Shown in pieces: positions 17,667 to 25,538 of a stretch of DNA of 64,000 bases; the stretch's first letter is position 1, and each line of letters starts with the position of its first letter. Position numbers and translations under genes: made by a program. Source of the stretch: JAWLBY01 sp041687455. Lineage in GTDB: Bacteria > Pseudomonadota > Gammaproteobacteria > Xanthomonadales > Xanthomonadaceae. The notes under the pieces are model-generated. The model ran no database searches. It worked only from the letters and a program-made list of their open reading frames with translations, and had not been told where the DNA came from. The DNA is taken from positions 1 through 64,000 of the forward strand of contig JAWLBY010000016.1 of the NCBI GenBank assembly GCA_041687455.1. The letters are read 5' to 3'.

Positions 17667-18185
17667 TCACGGGTCCAGATACTCGCGGACCAGTTGCCGG
17701 GCGCGGTGCAATCGCGCCTTGACCGCCGGCCGGCTCGACGCCAGTCGTTCGGCGATCTCGTCGATCGTCAGCTCTTCGTAGTCGCGCAGCAGCACGACCT
17801 CGCGGTAGTGCGCCGGCAGCGATTCGAGCGCGGCGAGCAGGTCGTGGCGCAGTTCGTCGGCCGGCAGCACGACCAGTCGTTCGAGCGGGCGCTCGGGCGC
17901 GTAGTCGAACAGGTAACGGCGCACCGCCCGCTTCATCCGGTCGCATTCACGCTTGACGATCCGGAACAGCCAGCCATTGAACGCGGCCAGCGCGCGCAGC
18001 CGGCGCAGGTGGCGGCTGGCGATCAGCAGCGTTTCCTGCACCGCGTCCTCGACGTCGTGCACCGCGCAATGCCGTTCCGCGTAGCGGACGACACGGGCGC
18101 GTTCGCCGGCCAGCAGTCGGCCCAGCGCCTGCGCGTCGCCGCGGCAGGCGGCCTCGATGTCGTCGTGCCTTGCCAGTCCCTGCAT
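17667..18185 (-). CDS. ECF-type RNA polymerase sigma factor of the RiPP cluster
   Basis: 172 residues from the ATG at 18185. Region 2 has DVEDAVQETLLIASRHLRR and AFNGWLFRIVKRECDRMKR. Region 4 has LESLPAHYREVVLLRDYEE, LTIDEIAERL and SSRPAVKARLHRARQLVREYL, a normal sigma-70 family helix-turn-helix. It is first in the cluster sigma-hvfA-hvfB-hvfC-doxX. No anti-sigma gene is adjacent, unlike the second ECF gene of this window, so control may be by expression or by a distant or unconventional partner. Related clusters often carry their own ECF gene. Confidence 0.92.
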   Translation of the reverse strand: MQGLARHDDIEAACRGDAQALGRLLAGERARVVRYAERHCAVHDVEDAVQETLLIASRHLRRLRALAAFNGWLFRIVKRECDRMKRAVRRYLFDYAPERPLERLVVLPADELRHDLLAALESLPAHYREVVLLRDYEELTIDEIAERLASSRPAVKARLHRARQLVREYLDP

Positions 18186-18218
18186 CGTCCCCTCCCCGGC
18201 AGCCGAGCATAGCGCCAG

Positions 18219-18227
18219 TGTGTGGAT
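18219..18227 (-). promoter_or_regulatory. Shared 9-mer ATCCACACA upstream of the ECF sigma gene
   Basis: This is the second copy of the 9-mer found before the precursor gene, here 34-42 bp upstream of the sigma start. Its location fits a -35 element for autoregulation. Only two sites are visible, so chance cannot be excluded. Confidence 0.3.
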
Positions 18228-18315
18228 TTGTCGGCAGCAGTGCCGACCGGTCAGATGAGGGCCGGTCGGCGCCAGGCGATCCGCCGCAGGAACGGTTTGG
18301 TTCAGCCGCGGTTTA

Positions 18316-18960
18316 TCATTCGCCGGCGCCCGGTGTCTTGTGCCGGTACCGGCACAGATCACGGATCACGCAGTGCGGGCAGTCGGGACGGCGTGCCTTG
18401 CAAACGTAGCGGCCGTGCAGGATCAGCCAGTGGTGGGCGTCGCGGCGAAATTCCTCCGGCACCCGTTTCAGCAGCGCCTGTTCGACCGCCAGCGGGGTCT
18501 TGCCGGGGGCCAGACCGGTCCGGTTGGCGACCCGGAAGATATGCGTGTCGACCGCGATGGTCGGCTCGCCGAACGCGGTGTTGAGCACGACGTTGGCGGT
18601 CTTGCGGCCGACCCCGGGCAGTTGCTCGAGCGCGGCGCGCGAACGCGGCACCTCGCCACCATGCCGTTCGAGCAGGATCCGGCAGGTGGCGATGACGTTG
18701 CTGGCCTTGGTGTTGAACAGTCCGATCGTCGCGATGTAGCGCTTCAGCCCTTCCTCGCCGAGCGCGAGCAGTGCGGTCGGTGTATTGGCGACCGGAAACA
18801 GCTTGCGGGTCGCCTTGTTGACGCCGACATCGGTCGCCTGCGCCGACAGCATCACCGCGATCAGCAGTTCGAACGGCGTCGTGTATTCGAGCTCGGTGGT
18901 CGGTTGCGGGTTCAGCTCGCGCAGGCGCCGGAACAGTTCGAAACGGTCGGCCGGCTTCAT
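18316..18960 (-). CDS. nth: Endonuclease III
   Basis: 214 residues (E. coli 211). The helix-hairpin-helix is LEQLPGVGRKTANVVL with catalytic Lys. The catalytic Asp lies in IAVDTHIFRVANRTG. The [4Fe-4S] cluster Cys are spaced C-x6-C-x2-C-x5-C in CKARRPDCPHCVIRDLC. It removes oxidised pyrimidines and nicks abasic sites. The ATG overlaps the rsxE stop by 4 bp (ATGA), the E. coli-like linkage of nth to the end of the rsx operon. Confidence 0.97.
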   Translation of the reverse strand: MKPADRFELFRRLRELNPQPTTELEYTTPFELLIAVMLSAQATDVGVNKATRKLFPVANTPTALLALGEEGLKRYIATIGLFNTKASNVIATCRILLERHGGEVPRSRAALEQLPGVGRKTANVVLNTAFGEPTIAVDTHIFRVANRTGLAPGKTPLAVEQALLKRVPEEFRRDAHHWLILHGRYVCKARRPDCPHCVIRDLCRYRHKTPGAGE

Positions 18961-19631
18961 GCGGCCTCGCTGCGTGCGCCGGCCAGCGGCGCCGGCCGCG
19001 TGGCGAGCCACCACTGCCGCGCGGCGATCAGGCCGGCCAGCACGAAGAACGCACCCGGCGGCAGGATCGCGAGCAGCAGGCCGCGATAGCCCTCGAGCGC
19101 GAGTTCGATCGCCGGCAGGTGCAGCAGGGCGCCGGCGCCGGCAAACAGCGTGCCCTGGCCGATCGCCTCGCGGATCACGCCGAGCGCGAGCAGTACCAGC
19201 AGGAAGCCGGTGCCGACCGCGAAGCCGTCCAGCGCCGCGCGGGCCGGGTCATGCCGCGAAGCGAACGCTTCGGCGCGGCCCATGATCGCGCAGTTGGTCA
19301 CGATCAACGGCACGAACAGGCCGAGCACCGCGTGCAGCGCCGGCAGGAACGCATGCATCGCCAGCTCGATGCTGGTGACGACCGCAGCGATGATCATCAC
19401 GAAGGCCGGAATCCGGATCTCGCGTCGGGTCAGCCTGCGGATCGATGCGATCACGGCATTGGTGCAGGTCAGCGCCAGCACCGTTGCGACGCCGAGGCCG
19501 AGCGCATTGACCGCGGTGTTGCTGACCGCCAGCAACGGGCACAGGCCGAGCAGTTGCACCAGGCCGGCATTGCCGGACCACAGGCCGTATTCGACGATGC
19601 TGGCGGGGGACGGGGCGGTTGTGCTGCTCAT
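18957..19631 (-). CDS. rsxE: Electron transport complex subunit RsxE/RnfE
   Basis: 224 residues with six hydrophobic segments. Conserved blocks are LVQLLGLCPLLAVSNTAVNALGLG and FVPLIVTNCAIMGRAEAFA, the latter bearing the conserved Asn-Cys. Each occurs in a half of the inverted-repeat topology shared with RsxA. It is a membrane subunit of the Rnf/Rsx complex, which moves electrons between NADH and ferredoxin or reduces SoxR. It lies between rsxG and nth. Confidence 0.95.
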   Translation of the reverse strand: MSSTTAPSPASIVEYGLWSGNAGLVQLLGLCPLLAVSNTAVNALGLGVATVLALTCTNAVIASIRRLTRREIRIPAFVMIIAAVVTSIELAMHAFLPALHAVLGLFVPLIVTNCAIMGRAEAFASRHDPARAALDGFAVGTGFLLVLLALGVIREAIGQGTLFAGAGALLHLPAIELALEGYRGLLLAILPPGAFFVLAGLIAARQWWLATRPAPLAGARSEAA

Positions 19632-19648
19632 CGGCGTGGTGGGTCGTG

Positions 19649-20341
19649 TCAGGGGGCGCTGCCGCGCTCGCGCTCCGCAGCAGCGTCCAGTCGATCGTGA
19701 TGCTGCAACGTGTCGCCTGCCGGTGCCGCGTACAACTCGGTGCCGTGCCGGCGAACATACTGCAGCACGTGCCGGACCGCGTGGACCACCGCGCGCGGCG
19801 TCACGGTGGCGCCGGCGAACTGGTCGAACTCGCCGCCGTGCTTGCGGACGGTCCAGCGTGGCAATGGCGGGTCGCCGAGCGTGCGGCCGACGAAGCGGCC
19901 GATCCAGTCGCCGCGAGTCGCTTCGATCTTGTCGCCGAGCCCCGGCGTTTCGCGATGCTCGACGACCCGCACGCCGCTGATCCGGCCACCGGCATCGACG
20001 CCGACCAGCAGCCGGATCGGGCCGCCGTAGCCGTCCGGCGCGACCGCTTCGATCGCGAGGCCGGACGGTTGCTGTTGCCAGCGTGCGCGGCGCACCGACA
20101 ATGGCGTGTCGCTGCCGAGCCAGGCCGGCGCGCGCACCATGATGGCGTCGTCGAGCGGGTCGTTGTCGTAGCTTCCGGGCGGCAGCACGATCGCCAGTGC
20201 CGCCAGTTCGGCCTGGCGCTGCGCGGTCGCGATCCGTTCGCGGGTCAGGCGCTCGGTGCCGGTCAGCAGCAGTGCCGCGAGCAGCGCTGCGGAGGCGAGC
20301 AGGGCGCCGGAGGCGAGCGTCGCCCGCAAGGCCGGCGTCAT
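19649..20341 (-). CDS. rsxG: Electron transport complex subunit RsxG/RnfG (FMN-binding)
   Basis: 230 residues from the ATG at 20341. One N-terminal membrane anchor (about residues 10-27) precedes a periplasmic FMN-binding domain. The covalent flavinylation motif reads FAGATVTPRAV, with Thr in place and Ala at the position that is usually Ser. VVEHRETPGLGDKIE is the typical RsxG block. The start overlaps the rsxD stop by 4 bp (ATGA). A C-terminal extension rich in Arg/Asp/Glu after about residue 195 is not typical. Confidence 0.93.
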   Translation of the reverse strand: MTPALRATLASGALLASAALLAALLLTGTERLTRERIATAQRQAELAALAIVLPPGSYDNDPLDDAIMVRAPAWLGSDTPLSVRRARWQQQPSGLAIEAVAPDGYGGPIRLLVGVDAGGRISGVRVVEHRETPGLGDKIEATRGDWIGRFVGRTLGDPPLPRWTVRKHGGEFDQFAGATVTPRAVVHAVRHVLQYVRRHGTELYAAPAGDTLQHHDRLDAAAERERGSAP

Positions 20342-21369
20342 TGCGGGTGCCGCTCGCCGAAGATCCGCGGCCGCAGATGCAGATCGAGCCACGGCGCGAC
20401 GCCGTTCATCAGCAGCACGGCGAATGCGACGCCGTCCGGATAACTGCCCCAGCGGCGGATAGCCAGCGTCAGCAGCGCGACGCCGGCGCCGAACACGAGG
20501 CGGCCGCGCGCGGTCGTGCAGCCACTGACCGGATCGGTCGCGATGAAGAATGCCGCGCAGACCAGCGCGCCGGTCGCCAGATGCTGCAGCGGCGACGGAT
20601 GCAGGTCGGGATCGAACAGATGCCACGGCAAGGTCAGCAGCACGACGGTGCCGATCAGCGCGACCGGCACCTGCCACGGGATGATCCGCAGCCACAGCAG
20701 CAAGACGCCGCCCGCCGCGTACAGCAGCGCCAGCCACGCGAAGGCCCGGCCACCGGCGCCGGTCAGCCCGGACTGCTCACGGATCTCCGCCAGGCTCAGC
20801 CCGGAGCCGGCCAGTTGCCGGGCGGTGTCGAGCGGGGTCGGTTGCGCCAGCGTGTCCCAGCCGACCGCGGGCGCACCGCCGAACACCGCCTGCCAGATGC
20901 TGGCCCAGTCGGCGGCCGCGGCGGCCGCGGCGGCCGGCGGCCACTGCGACAGCTCGAACGGAAACGACAGCAGCACGACGACGAAGCCGACCATCGCCGG
21001 GTTGAACAGGTTGTAGCCGAGGCCGCCGTACAGTTGCTTGGCCAGCACGATCGCGGCGAACATGCCGATCGCGGCAATCCACCACGGCGCCAGCGGCGGC
21101 AGGCACAGCGCGAACAGCAGCGCCGTCAGCGGCGCGCTGAGGTCGGTCAGGAACGGTCGCAGCGGTTGCCGCCGCAGCGCCAGCATCGCCGCCTCGAACA
21201 GCAGCGCGAACGCGACTGCCAGCGCGATCTGCAGCAGGATCCCCGGGCCAAACCAGGTGACGTGGCCGGCGATCGCCGGCAGCAGCGCGATCACTACCCA
21301 CAGCATGACCTGGCGCACGCTGCGGGCGGCCGGCAGATGCGGTGCGGGCGCGGTCGGGAACTGCCTCAT
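20338..21369 (-). CDS. rsxD: Electron transport complex subunit RsxD/RnfD
   Basis: 343 residues with about nine membrane segments. Family blocks are YGGLGYNLFNPAMVGFVVVLLSFP and FFIATDPVSGCTTARGRLVFGAG. The flavinylation segment reads AQPTPLDTAR where most RnfD proteins have GATPL, so the acceptor Thr is kept but the preceding Gly-Ala is lost. An Ala-rich insertion (GCGGCC-type codon repeats at about 20920-20940) lies in the periplasmic loop before it. It couples electron flow to ion translocation. ATGA overlap with rsxG. Confidence 0.93.
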   Translation of the reverse strand: MRQFPTAPAPHLPAARSVRQVMLWVVIALLPAIAGHVTWFGPGILLQIALAVAFALLFEAAMLALRRQPLRPFLTDLSAPLTALLFALCLPPLAPWWIAAIGMFAAIVLAKQLYGGLGYNLFNPAMVGFVVVLLSFPFELSQWPPAAAAAAAADWASIWQAVFGGAPAVGWDTLAQPTPLDTARQLAGSGLSLAEIREQSGLTGAGGRAFAWLALLYAAGGVLLLWLRIIPWQVPVALIGTVVLLTLPWHLFDPDLHPSPLQHLATGALVCAAFFIATDPVSGCTTARGRLVFGAGVALLTLAIRRWGSYPDGVAFAVLLMNGVAPWLDLHLRPRIFGERHPQ

Positions 21370-21465
21370 GGCACGGCCCGTCCACGCTCGCCGTGGCTGG
21401 TGCGAGCAGTTGCAGCCGCTCGCTGGTCGATCGACGGCGGCCGCTGCGGTCGCTGCCGGGGTGCC

Positions 21466-22950
21466 TCAGTCGCCATCGCTGCGGTCCTTGTTCGATTGCG
21501 CCCTGGCCAGCGCGGCCTGCACGGCATCGGACGAGGCCGCGCGGCGTGCCGCCATCTTCGCCGCGCGTTCGGCCGCTTCGCGTTCGAGTCGCGCGGATCG
21601 CGCTTCGAAGCGCCGCTTCGCCGAGGCCGCGGCGTTCGCTTCATGCTCGCGCCAGCGCAGTGCGCTCTTGCCGTAGCGGAAGTGCTCGACGAGCGGAATG
21701 TGGCTCGGGCAGACCAGGTCGCAGCAGCCGCATTCGATGCAGTCGAACAGCCCGTGTTCGTCGAGGCGCGACCACTGTTCGGCGCGTTCGAAGGCGAGCA
21801 GTTGCTGCGGCAGCAGTTGCGCCGGGCAGACCCGTGCGCATTCGCCGCAGCGGATGCAGGGCAGCTCCGGCGCCGGGTCGCGGATGTCGTCGGCACCCAG
21901 CACCAGCACGCAGTTGCTGCCCTTGACGATCGGATAGCCGTCGTCGGGCAGCGCAAGACCCATCAGCGGACCACCGATCAGCAGCCGGGCGGCGACATCG
22001 GTGTAGCCGCCGGCCTGCGCGACCAGATGCGCGATCGGCGTACCGATCGGCACCTCGAAGTTGCCCGGCGCGCGGACGCCACGACCGGCCACGGTGACGA
22101 TCCGCGAGGTCAGCGGGTCGCCGCGATGCACGGCGGCCCAGACCGCCGCGGCGGTGCCGACGTTCTGCACCACGATGCCGAGGTCGCGCGGCAGTCCGTC
22201 GCGCGGCACTTCGAGTCCGGTCAGCACGCGGATCAGTTGCCGCTCGCCACCGGTCGGGTAGACCGTCGGCACCGGCACGATCTCGATGTCGTCGGCATCG
22301 CCCAGCGCGGCGCGCACCGAGGCCAGCGCCGCCGGCATCGTGTCCTCGATCGCCAGCACGATGCGTTCGGCACCGACCGCGCGGCCGAGCACGCGTCCGC
22401 CGTCCAGCACGTCGGCGGCGCGTTCCTGCAACAGACGGTCGTCGCAGGCGATGTATGGCTCGCATTCGGCGCCGTTCAGCACCAGCAGCCGTCGCGTCAC
22501 CTCGAGCTTGGCTGCGGTCGGGAACGCCGCACCGCCGAGGCCGACGATGCCGGCCTGCTGGATCCGTTCGATCAGCGCCTCGCGGTCGGTGTGGCGCCAG
22601 TCGTCGATCGGCGGCGCATGGTCGGCATGCTGGGCGCCATCCGGCTGCAACACGACGCACAGGCCGGGCAGGCCGGACGGGTGCGGTAGCGGCCGCGGCT
22701 CGATCGCAACCACGACGCCGTCGGCTGACGCATGCACCGGCACTGCATGCGGGTCGCGCGCGATGCCGAGCGGCGCGCCGCGGCGCACCCGCTCGCCGCG
22801 CGCGACACAGGGCTCGGCCGGCTCGCCGATGTGTTGCAGCAGCGGAATGATGAGTTGCGGCGGCAACGGACACGGCTGCACCGGTTGCCGACCAAGCTCG
22901 GCCTTGTGCCCGGCCAGCCGCAGCCCGCCGTGGAAGCGATGCAGGGTCAT
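21466..22950 (-). CDS. rsxC: Electron transport complex subunit RsxC/RnfC
   Basis: 494 residues from the ATG at 22950 (MTLHRFHGGLRLAGHK). The open frame extends upstream, but those codons overlap the crotonase gene antisense-like. NADH/FMN-binding Complex1_51K region: GIVGLGGAAFPTAAKL and LNGAECEPYIACDDRLL. Two [4Fe-4S] clusters: CIRCGECARVCP and CIECGCCDLVCP. The C-terminal tail is a short Ala/Arg/Glu-rich helix, far shorter than the long repeat tail of E. coli RsxC. rsxA and rsxB do not precede it. Confidence 0.94.
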   Translation of the reverse strand: MTLHRFHGGLRLAGHKAELGRQPVQPCPLPPQLIIPLLQHIGEPAEPCVARGERVRRGAPLGIARDPHAVPVHASADGVVVAIEPRPLPHPSGLPGLCVVLQPDGAQHADHAPPIDDWRHTDREALIERIQQAGIVGLGGAAFPTAAKLEVTRRLLVLNGAECEPYIACDDRLLQERAADVLDGGRVLGRAVGAERIVLAIEDTMPAALASVRAALGDADDIEIVPVPTVYPTGGERQLIRVLTGLEVPRDGLPRDLGIVVQNVGTAAAVWAAVHRGDPLTSRIVTVAGRGVRAPGNFEVPIGTPIAHLVAQAGGYTDVAARLLIGGPLMGLALPDDGYPIVKGSNCVLVLGADDIRDPAPELPCIRCGECARVCPAQLLPQQLLAFERAEQWSRLDEHGLFDCIECGCCDLVCPSHIPLVEHFRYGKSALRWREHEANAAASAKRRFEARSARLEREAAERAAKMAARRAASSDAVQAALARAQSNKDRSDGD

Positions 22951-22966
22951 GACCGGCGCGGCCGCC

Positions 22967-23749
22967 TCAGCGGCCGGTGAACTCCGGCTTGCGACGCTCG
23001 AGGAACGCGCGGGTGCCCTCGCGCATGTCCTCGGTCGCCGCGCACAGCGCGAAAACCTGTGTTTCGTAGTCGAGCCCGACCGCCAGCGATGACTCGCCGC
23101 CGACCAGGATCGCGTCGAGCACGCCGGCCAGCGCCTGCGGGGCTGCCGCGGCAAGCTGTTCGGCGAGCTGCATGGTTTCGGTTTCGAGCTGGTCGGTCGC
23201 GACCACTTCGTTGACGATGCCGAGCGCGTGCGCGCGCGCCGCATCGATCTGCTGCCCGGACAGGCACAGGCCGAGCGCGGCGCTGCGGCCGGCCAGTCGC
23301 AGCAGGCGCTGGGTTCCGCCGAAGCCCGGAATCAGGCCCAGGTTCACTTCCGGCTGGCCGAAGCGGGCCTTTTCACTGGCGATCCGCAGGTGACAGCACA
23401 TGGCCAGTTCCATGCCGCCGCCGAGCGCGAAACCGCCGATCTCGGCGATCACCGGTTTGCCGAGCAGTTCGATCCGGCTCATCAGGCGCTGGCCGTAGCG
23501 CGAGAAGTCGCGCAGCTCGATCGCCGACATCGCGGTCAGCTCGGAAATGTCGGCGCCCGCCACGAACGCCTTGCCACCGGCGCCCGACAGCACCACCACG
23601 CGCACCGCCGGGTCGGTCGCGGCGGCGTCGAAGGCGGCGTGCAGGTCGGTCAGCGTCTGCCGGTTCAGCGCATTCAGCTTGTCCGGCCGGTTCAGCGTGA
23701 TCCGGCGCACCGCGCCGCGGTCCTCGACCAGCAGGGTGGGGTAGTCCAT
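22967..23749 (-). CDS. Enoyl-CoA hydratase (crotonase family)
   Basis: 260 residues. The oxyanion-hole segment is GKAFVAGADISEL and the second is GFALGGGMELAMCCHLRIAS. Both catalytic Glu are present, in GGMELA and GQPEVNLGLIPGFGGTQRL, so it should be an active hydratase (FadB1x/short-chain type). It acts in beta-oxidation. It lies 16 bp upstream of rsxC on the same strand; whether they are coexpressed is unknown. The position where rsxB would be expected is taken by this gene. Confidence 0.93.
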   Translation of the reverse strand: MDYPTLLVEDRGAVRRITLNRPDKLNALNRQTLTDLHAAFDAAATDPAVRVVVLSGAGGKAFVAGADISELTAMSAIELRDFSRYGQRLMSRIELLGKPVIAEIGGFALGGGMELAMCCHLRIASEKARFGQPEVNLGLIPGFGGTQRLLRLAGRSAALGLCLSGQQIDAARAHALGIVNEVVATDQLETETMQLAEQLAAAAPQALAGVLDAILVGGESSLAVGLDYETQVFALCAATEDMREGTRAFLERRKPEFTGR

Positions 23750-23982
23750 GACGCCACTCCAACGAAACGGGGTCGCAATTCTAGGCGTTCGCGGGGCGGT
23801 CCGGGTCGGTCTGGATCAACATCCGACGGCGGCGCGGGAACTCCGGGCACCAAGCCGCGTCTGATGTCGCGCGCCGTCACCGGCGGCGGTCGTCCGGTGG
23901 CGGCCCTTCCGGCCGGCGAGTATGCTTCTGCGTCTTTATGCTCGGGCATGGTGCCCGTCCGGCTGCATTCCAGGAGAACCCG

Positions 23983-24663
23983 ATGAAGTTGCGTTTGACC
24001 CTCGCACTGCTCGCCGCCCTCGGCGCCGGCACGGTGCTGGCCCAGGACACCGCGTCCGACAAGGGCAAGCTGAGCTACGCGATCGGCTACAACATCGGCA
24101 AGGATTTTGCCGACAAGAACATGGACGTCGACGTCAACACGGTGATCAAGGCGATCCAGGACGGCTACGGCAAGCGCCAGCCGGCAGTCGCCGAGGACCA
24201 GATGGCCGCTGCGCTGGAAGCGATGCAGGCCCGTCTGGTCGAGCAGGCCAAGAGCGAATTCGAGCGCGTCGCGGCCGACAACAAGGCCAAGAGCGACCAG
24301 TTCCTGGCCCAGAACAAGGGCAAGACCGGCATCGTCGCGCTGCCGTCCGGTGCCCAGTACCGGATCATTGAGGAAGGCAACGGCAGCCGGCCGTCGAGCA
24401 GCAGCGAGGTGCAACTGCACTACCGCGGCTCGCTGTATACCGGACAGGAATTCGCCAGCACCTACCAGGGCAACCGGCCGGTCACGATGAAGGTCGGCGA
24501 CGTGCCGCTGCGCGGCCTGCAGGAAGTGCTGCCGCTGATGAAGCAGGGCTCGCGCTGGGAAGTGTTCCTGCCGGCCGACCTCGCCTACGGCTCCTCGCCG
24601 CGCTCGCCGATCGGCCCGAATCAGGCCGTCGTGCTCGACGTCAAGCTGATCGAGGTCAAGTGA
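23983..24663 (+). CDS. FKBP-type peptidyl-prolyl isomerase (FkpA/Mip-like), exported
   Basis: 226 residues from the ATG at 23983, with GGAG at 23973. Signal peptide MKLRLTLALLAALGAGTVLA with cleavage before QD. An N-terminal dimerisation domain (residues 25-115; LSYAIGYNIGKDF and a long helix) precedes the C-terminal FKBP domain with VQLHYRGSLYTGQEF, PLRGLQEVLPLM and GSRWEVFLPADLAYG. Tyr and Trp of the FK506-binding pocket are mostly kept. Periplasmic folding catalyst of the Mip/FkpA class. Confidence 0.94.
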   Translation: MKLRLTLALLAALGAGTVLAQDTASDKGKLSYAIGYNIGKDFADKNMDVDVNTVIKAIQDGYGKRQPAVAEDQMAAALEAMQARLVEQAKSEFERVAADNKAKSDQFLAQNKGKTGIVALPSGAQYRIIEEGNGSRPSSSSEVQLHYRGSLYTGQEFASTYQGNRPVTMKVGDVPLRGLQEVLPLMKQGSRWEVFLPADLAYGSSPRSPIGPNQAVVLDVKLIEVK

Positions 24664-24711
24664 CCGCGCGCCTGCGCCGGCCGAGCTGCCGGCGCAGGCC
24701 GTACGACCGCA

Positions 24712-24906
24712 ATGCTGTTCACTCCGAGACCGCCATCGAAATCCGTTCTGACACCTTGCATCGGGGTCTGCCGGTTGCGTGACGATGGCCTCTGCGCCGG
24801 CTGTTTCCGCACCGCCGACGAGATCGCCGGCTGGCGCGACTACGACGATGCGACCCGCCAGCGGTTGATCGACGACGTGCTGCCGGCGCGCGAAGCGCAA
24901 CGGTGA
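24712..24906 (+). CDS. DUF1289 family small Cys-rich protein
   Basis: 64 residues. The family signature is SVLTPCIGVCRLRDDGLCAG followed by CFRTADEI and W, with Cys spaced C-x3-C and C-x2-C, probably a metal site. The start could also be downstream. Function unknown. Its stop overlaps the GTG start of the Nudix gene (GTGA), a coupling often seen for DUF1289 genes. Confidence 0.88.
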   Translation: MLFTPRPPSKSVLTPCIGVCRLRDDGLCAGCFRTADEIAGWRDYDDATRQRLIDDVLPAREAQR

Positions 24907-25538
24907 ACGGACCCCGGCGCCTCTGGGCCGACGCCGGACGGGCCTTGCATCCGTTGGCCGAGCCGCCCAGCGGCCCGGCCTGGAACCTCGACGAGATCCG
25001 TGACCTGTTCCCGCCCGAACAGCCGCGCACGCCGGCGGCGGTGCTGGTAGGGCTGGTGCCGCGGCCGCACGGTCCGCAGGTGTTGCTGACGCTGCGCACG
25101 CTGTCGCTGTCGCGGCATGCCGGCCAGATCGCCTTTCCGGGCGGGCGGATCGACCCCGGCGACGCCGGGCCGCTGGCCGCCGCGCTGCGCGAGACTGCCG
25201 AGGAGATCGCGGTGCCGTCCGAACGGATCGCGCCGCTCGGTTTCCTCGACCCGTACGACACCATCACCGGCTACCGGATCTGGCCGCTGGTGGCCGAGCT
25301 GGCACCGGATTACCACGCCATTCCCGAGCCGTCCGAGGTCGTCGAGGCCTTCGAGGTACCGCTCGAGTTCCTGTTCGCGCCGGCCAACTGCGAGCGTGTC
25401 AGCGGCGAACTCCACGGCCGCGTGCGACACTACTGGCGATTCCGTTACGGTCGGCACCTGATCTGGGGCGCGACCGCGGCGATGCTGCTCAATCTGCGCG
25501 CCCGCCTGACCGGCCAGCCACCTTTCGATCAACGATGA
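24903..25538 (+). CDS. Nudix CoA pyrophosphatase (NudL/YeaB-like)
   Basis: 211 residues from a GTG start overlapping the DUF1289 stop. The UPF0035 signature LSRHAGQIAFPGGRIDPGD leads into the Nudix box, which ends in ALRETAEEIAV with the catalytic Glu residues. The family hydrolyses CoA and CoA derivatives to 4'-phosphopantetheine and 3',5'-ADP. Followed by the sulfurtransferase gene with an ATGA overlap, so three genes are tightly coupled. Confidence 0.92.
   Translation: MNGPRRLWADAGRALHPLAEPPSGPAWNLDEIRDLFPPEQPRTPAAVLVGLVPRPHGPQVLLTLRTLSLSRHAGQIAFPGGRIDPGDAGPLAAALRETAEEIAVPSERIAPLGFLDPYDTITGYRIWPLVAELAPDYHAIPEPSEVVEAFEVPLEFLFAPANCERVSGELHGRVRHYWRFRYGRHLIWGATAAMLLNLRARLTGQPPFDQR

Noticed and set aside
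20197..22689. 830-residue plus-strand frame over rsxD and rsxC
   Set aside because: It covers two genes with clear iron-sulfur and membrane motifs on the other strand and has shadow composition.
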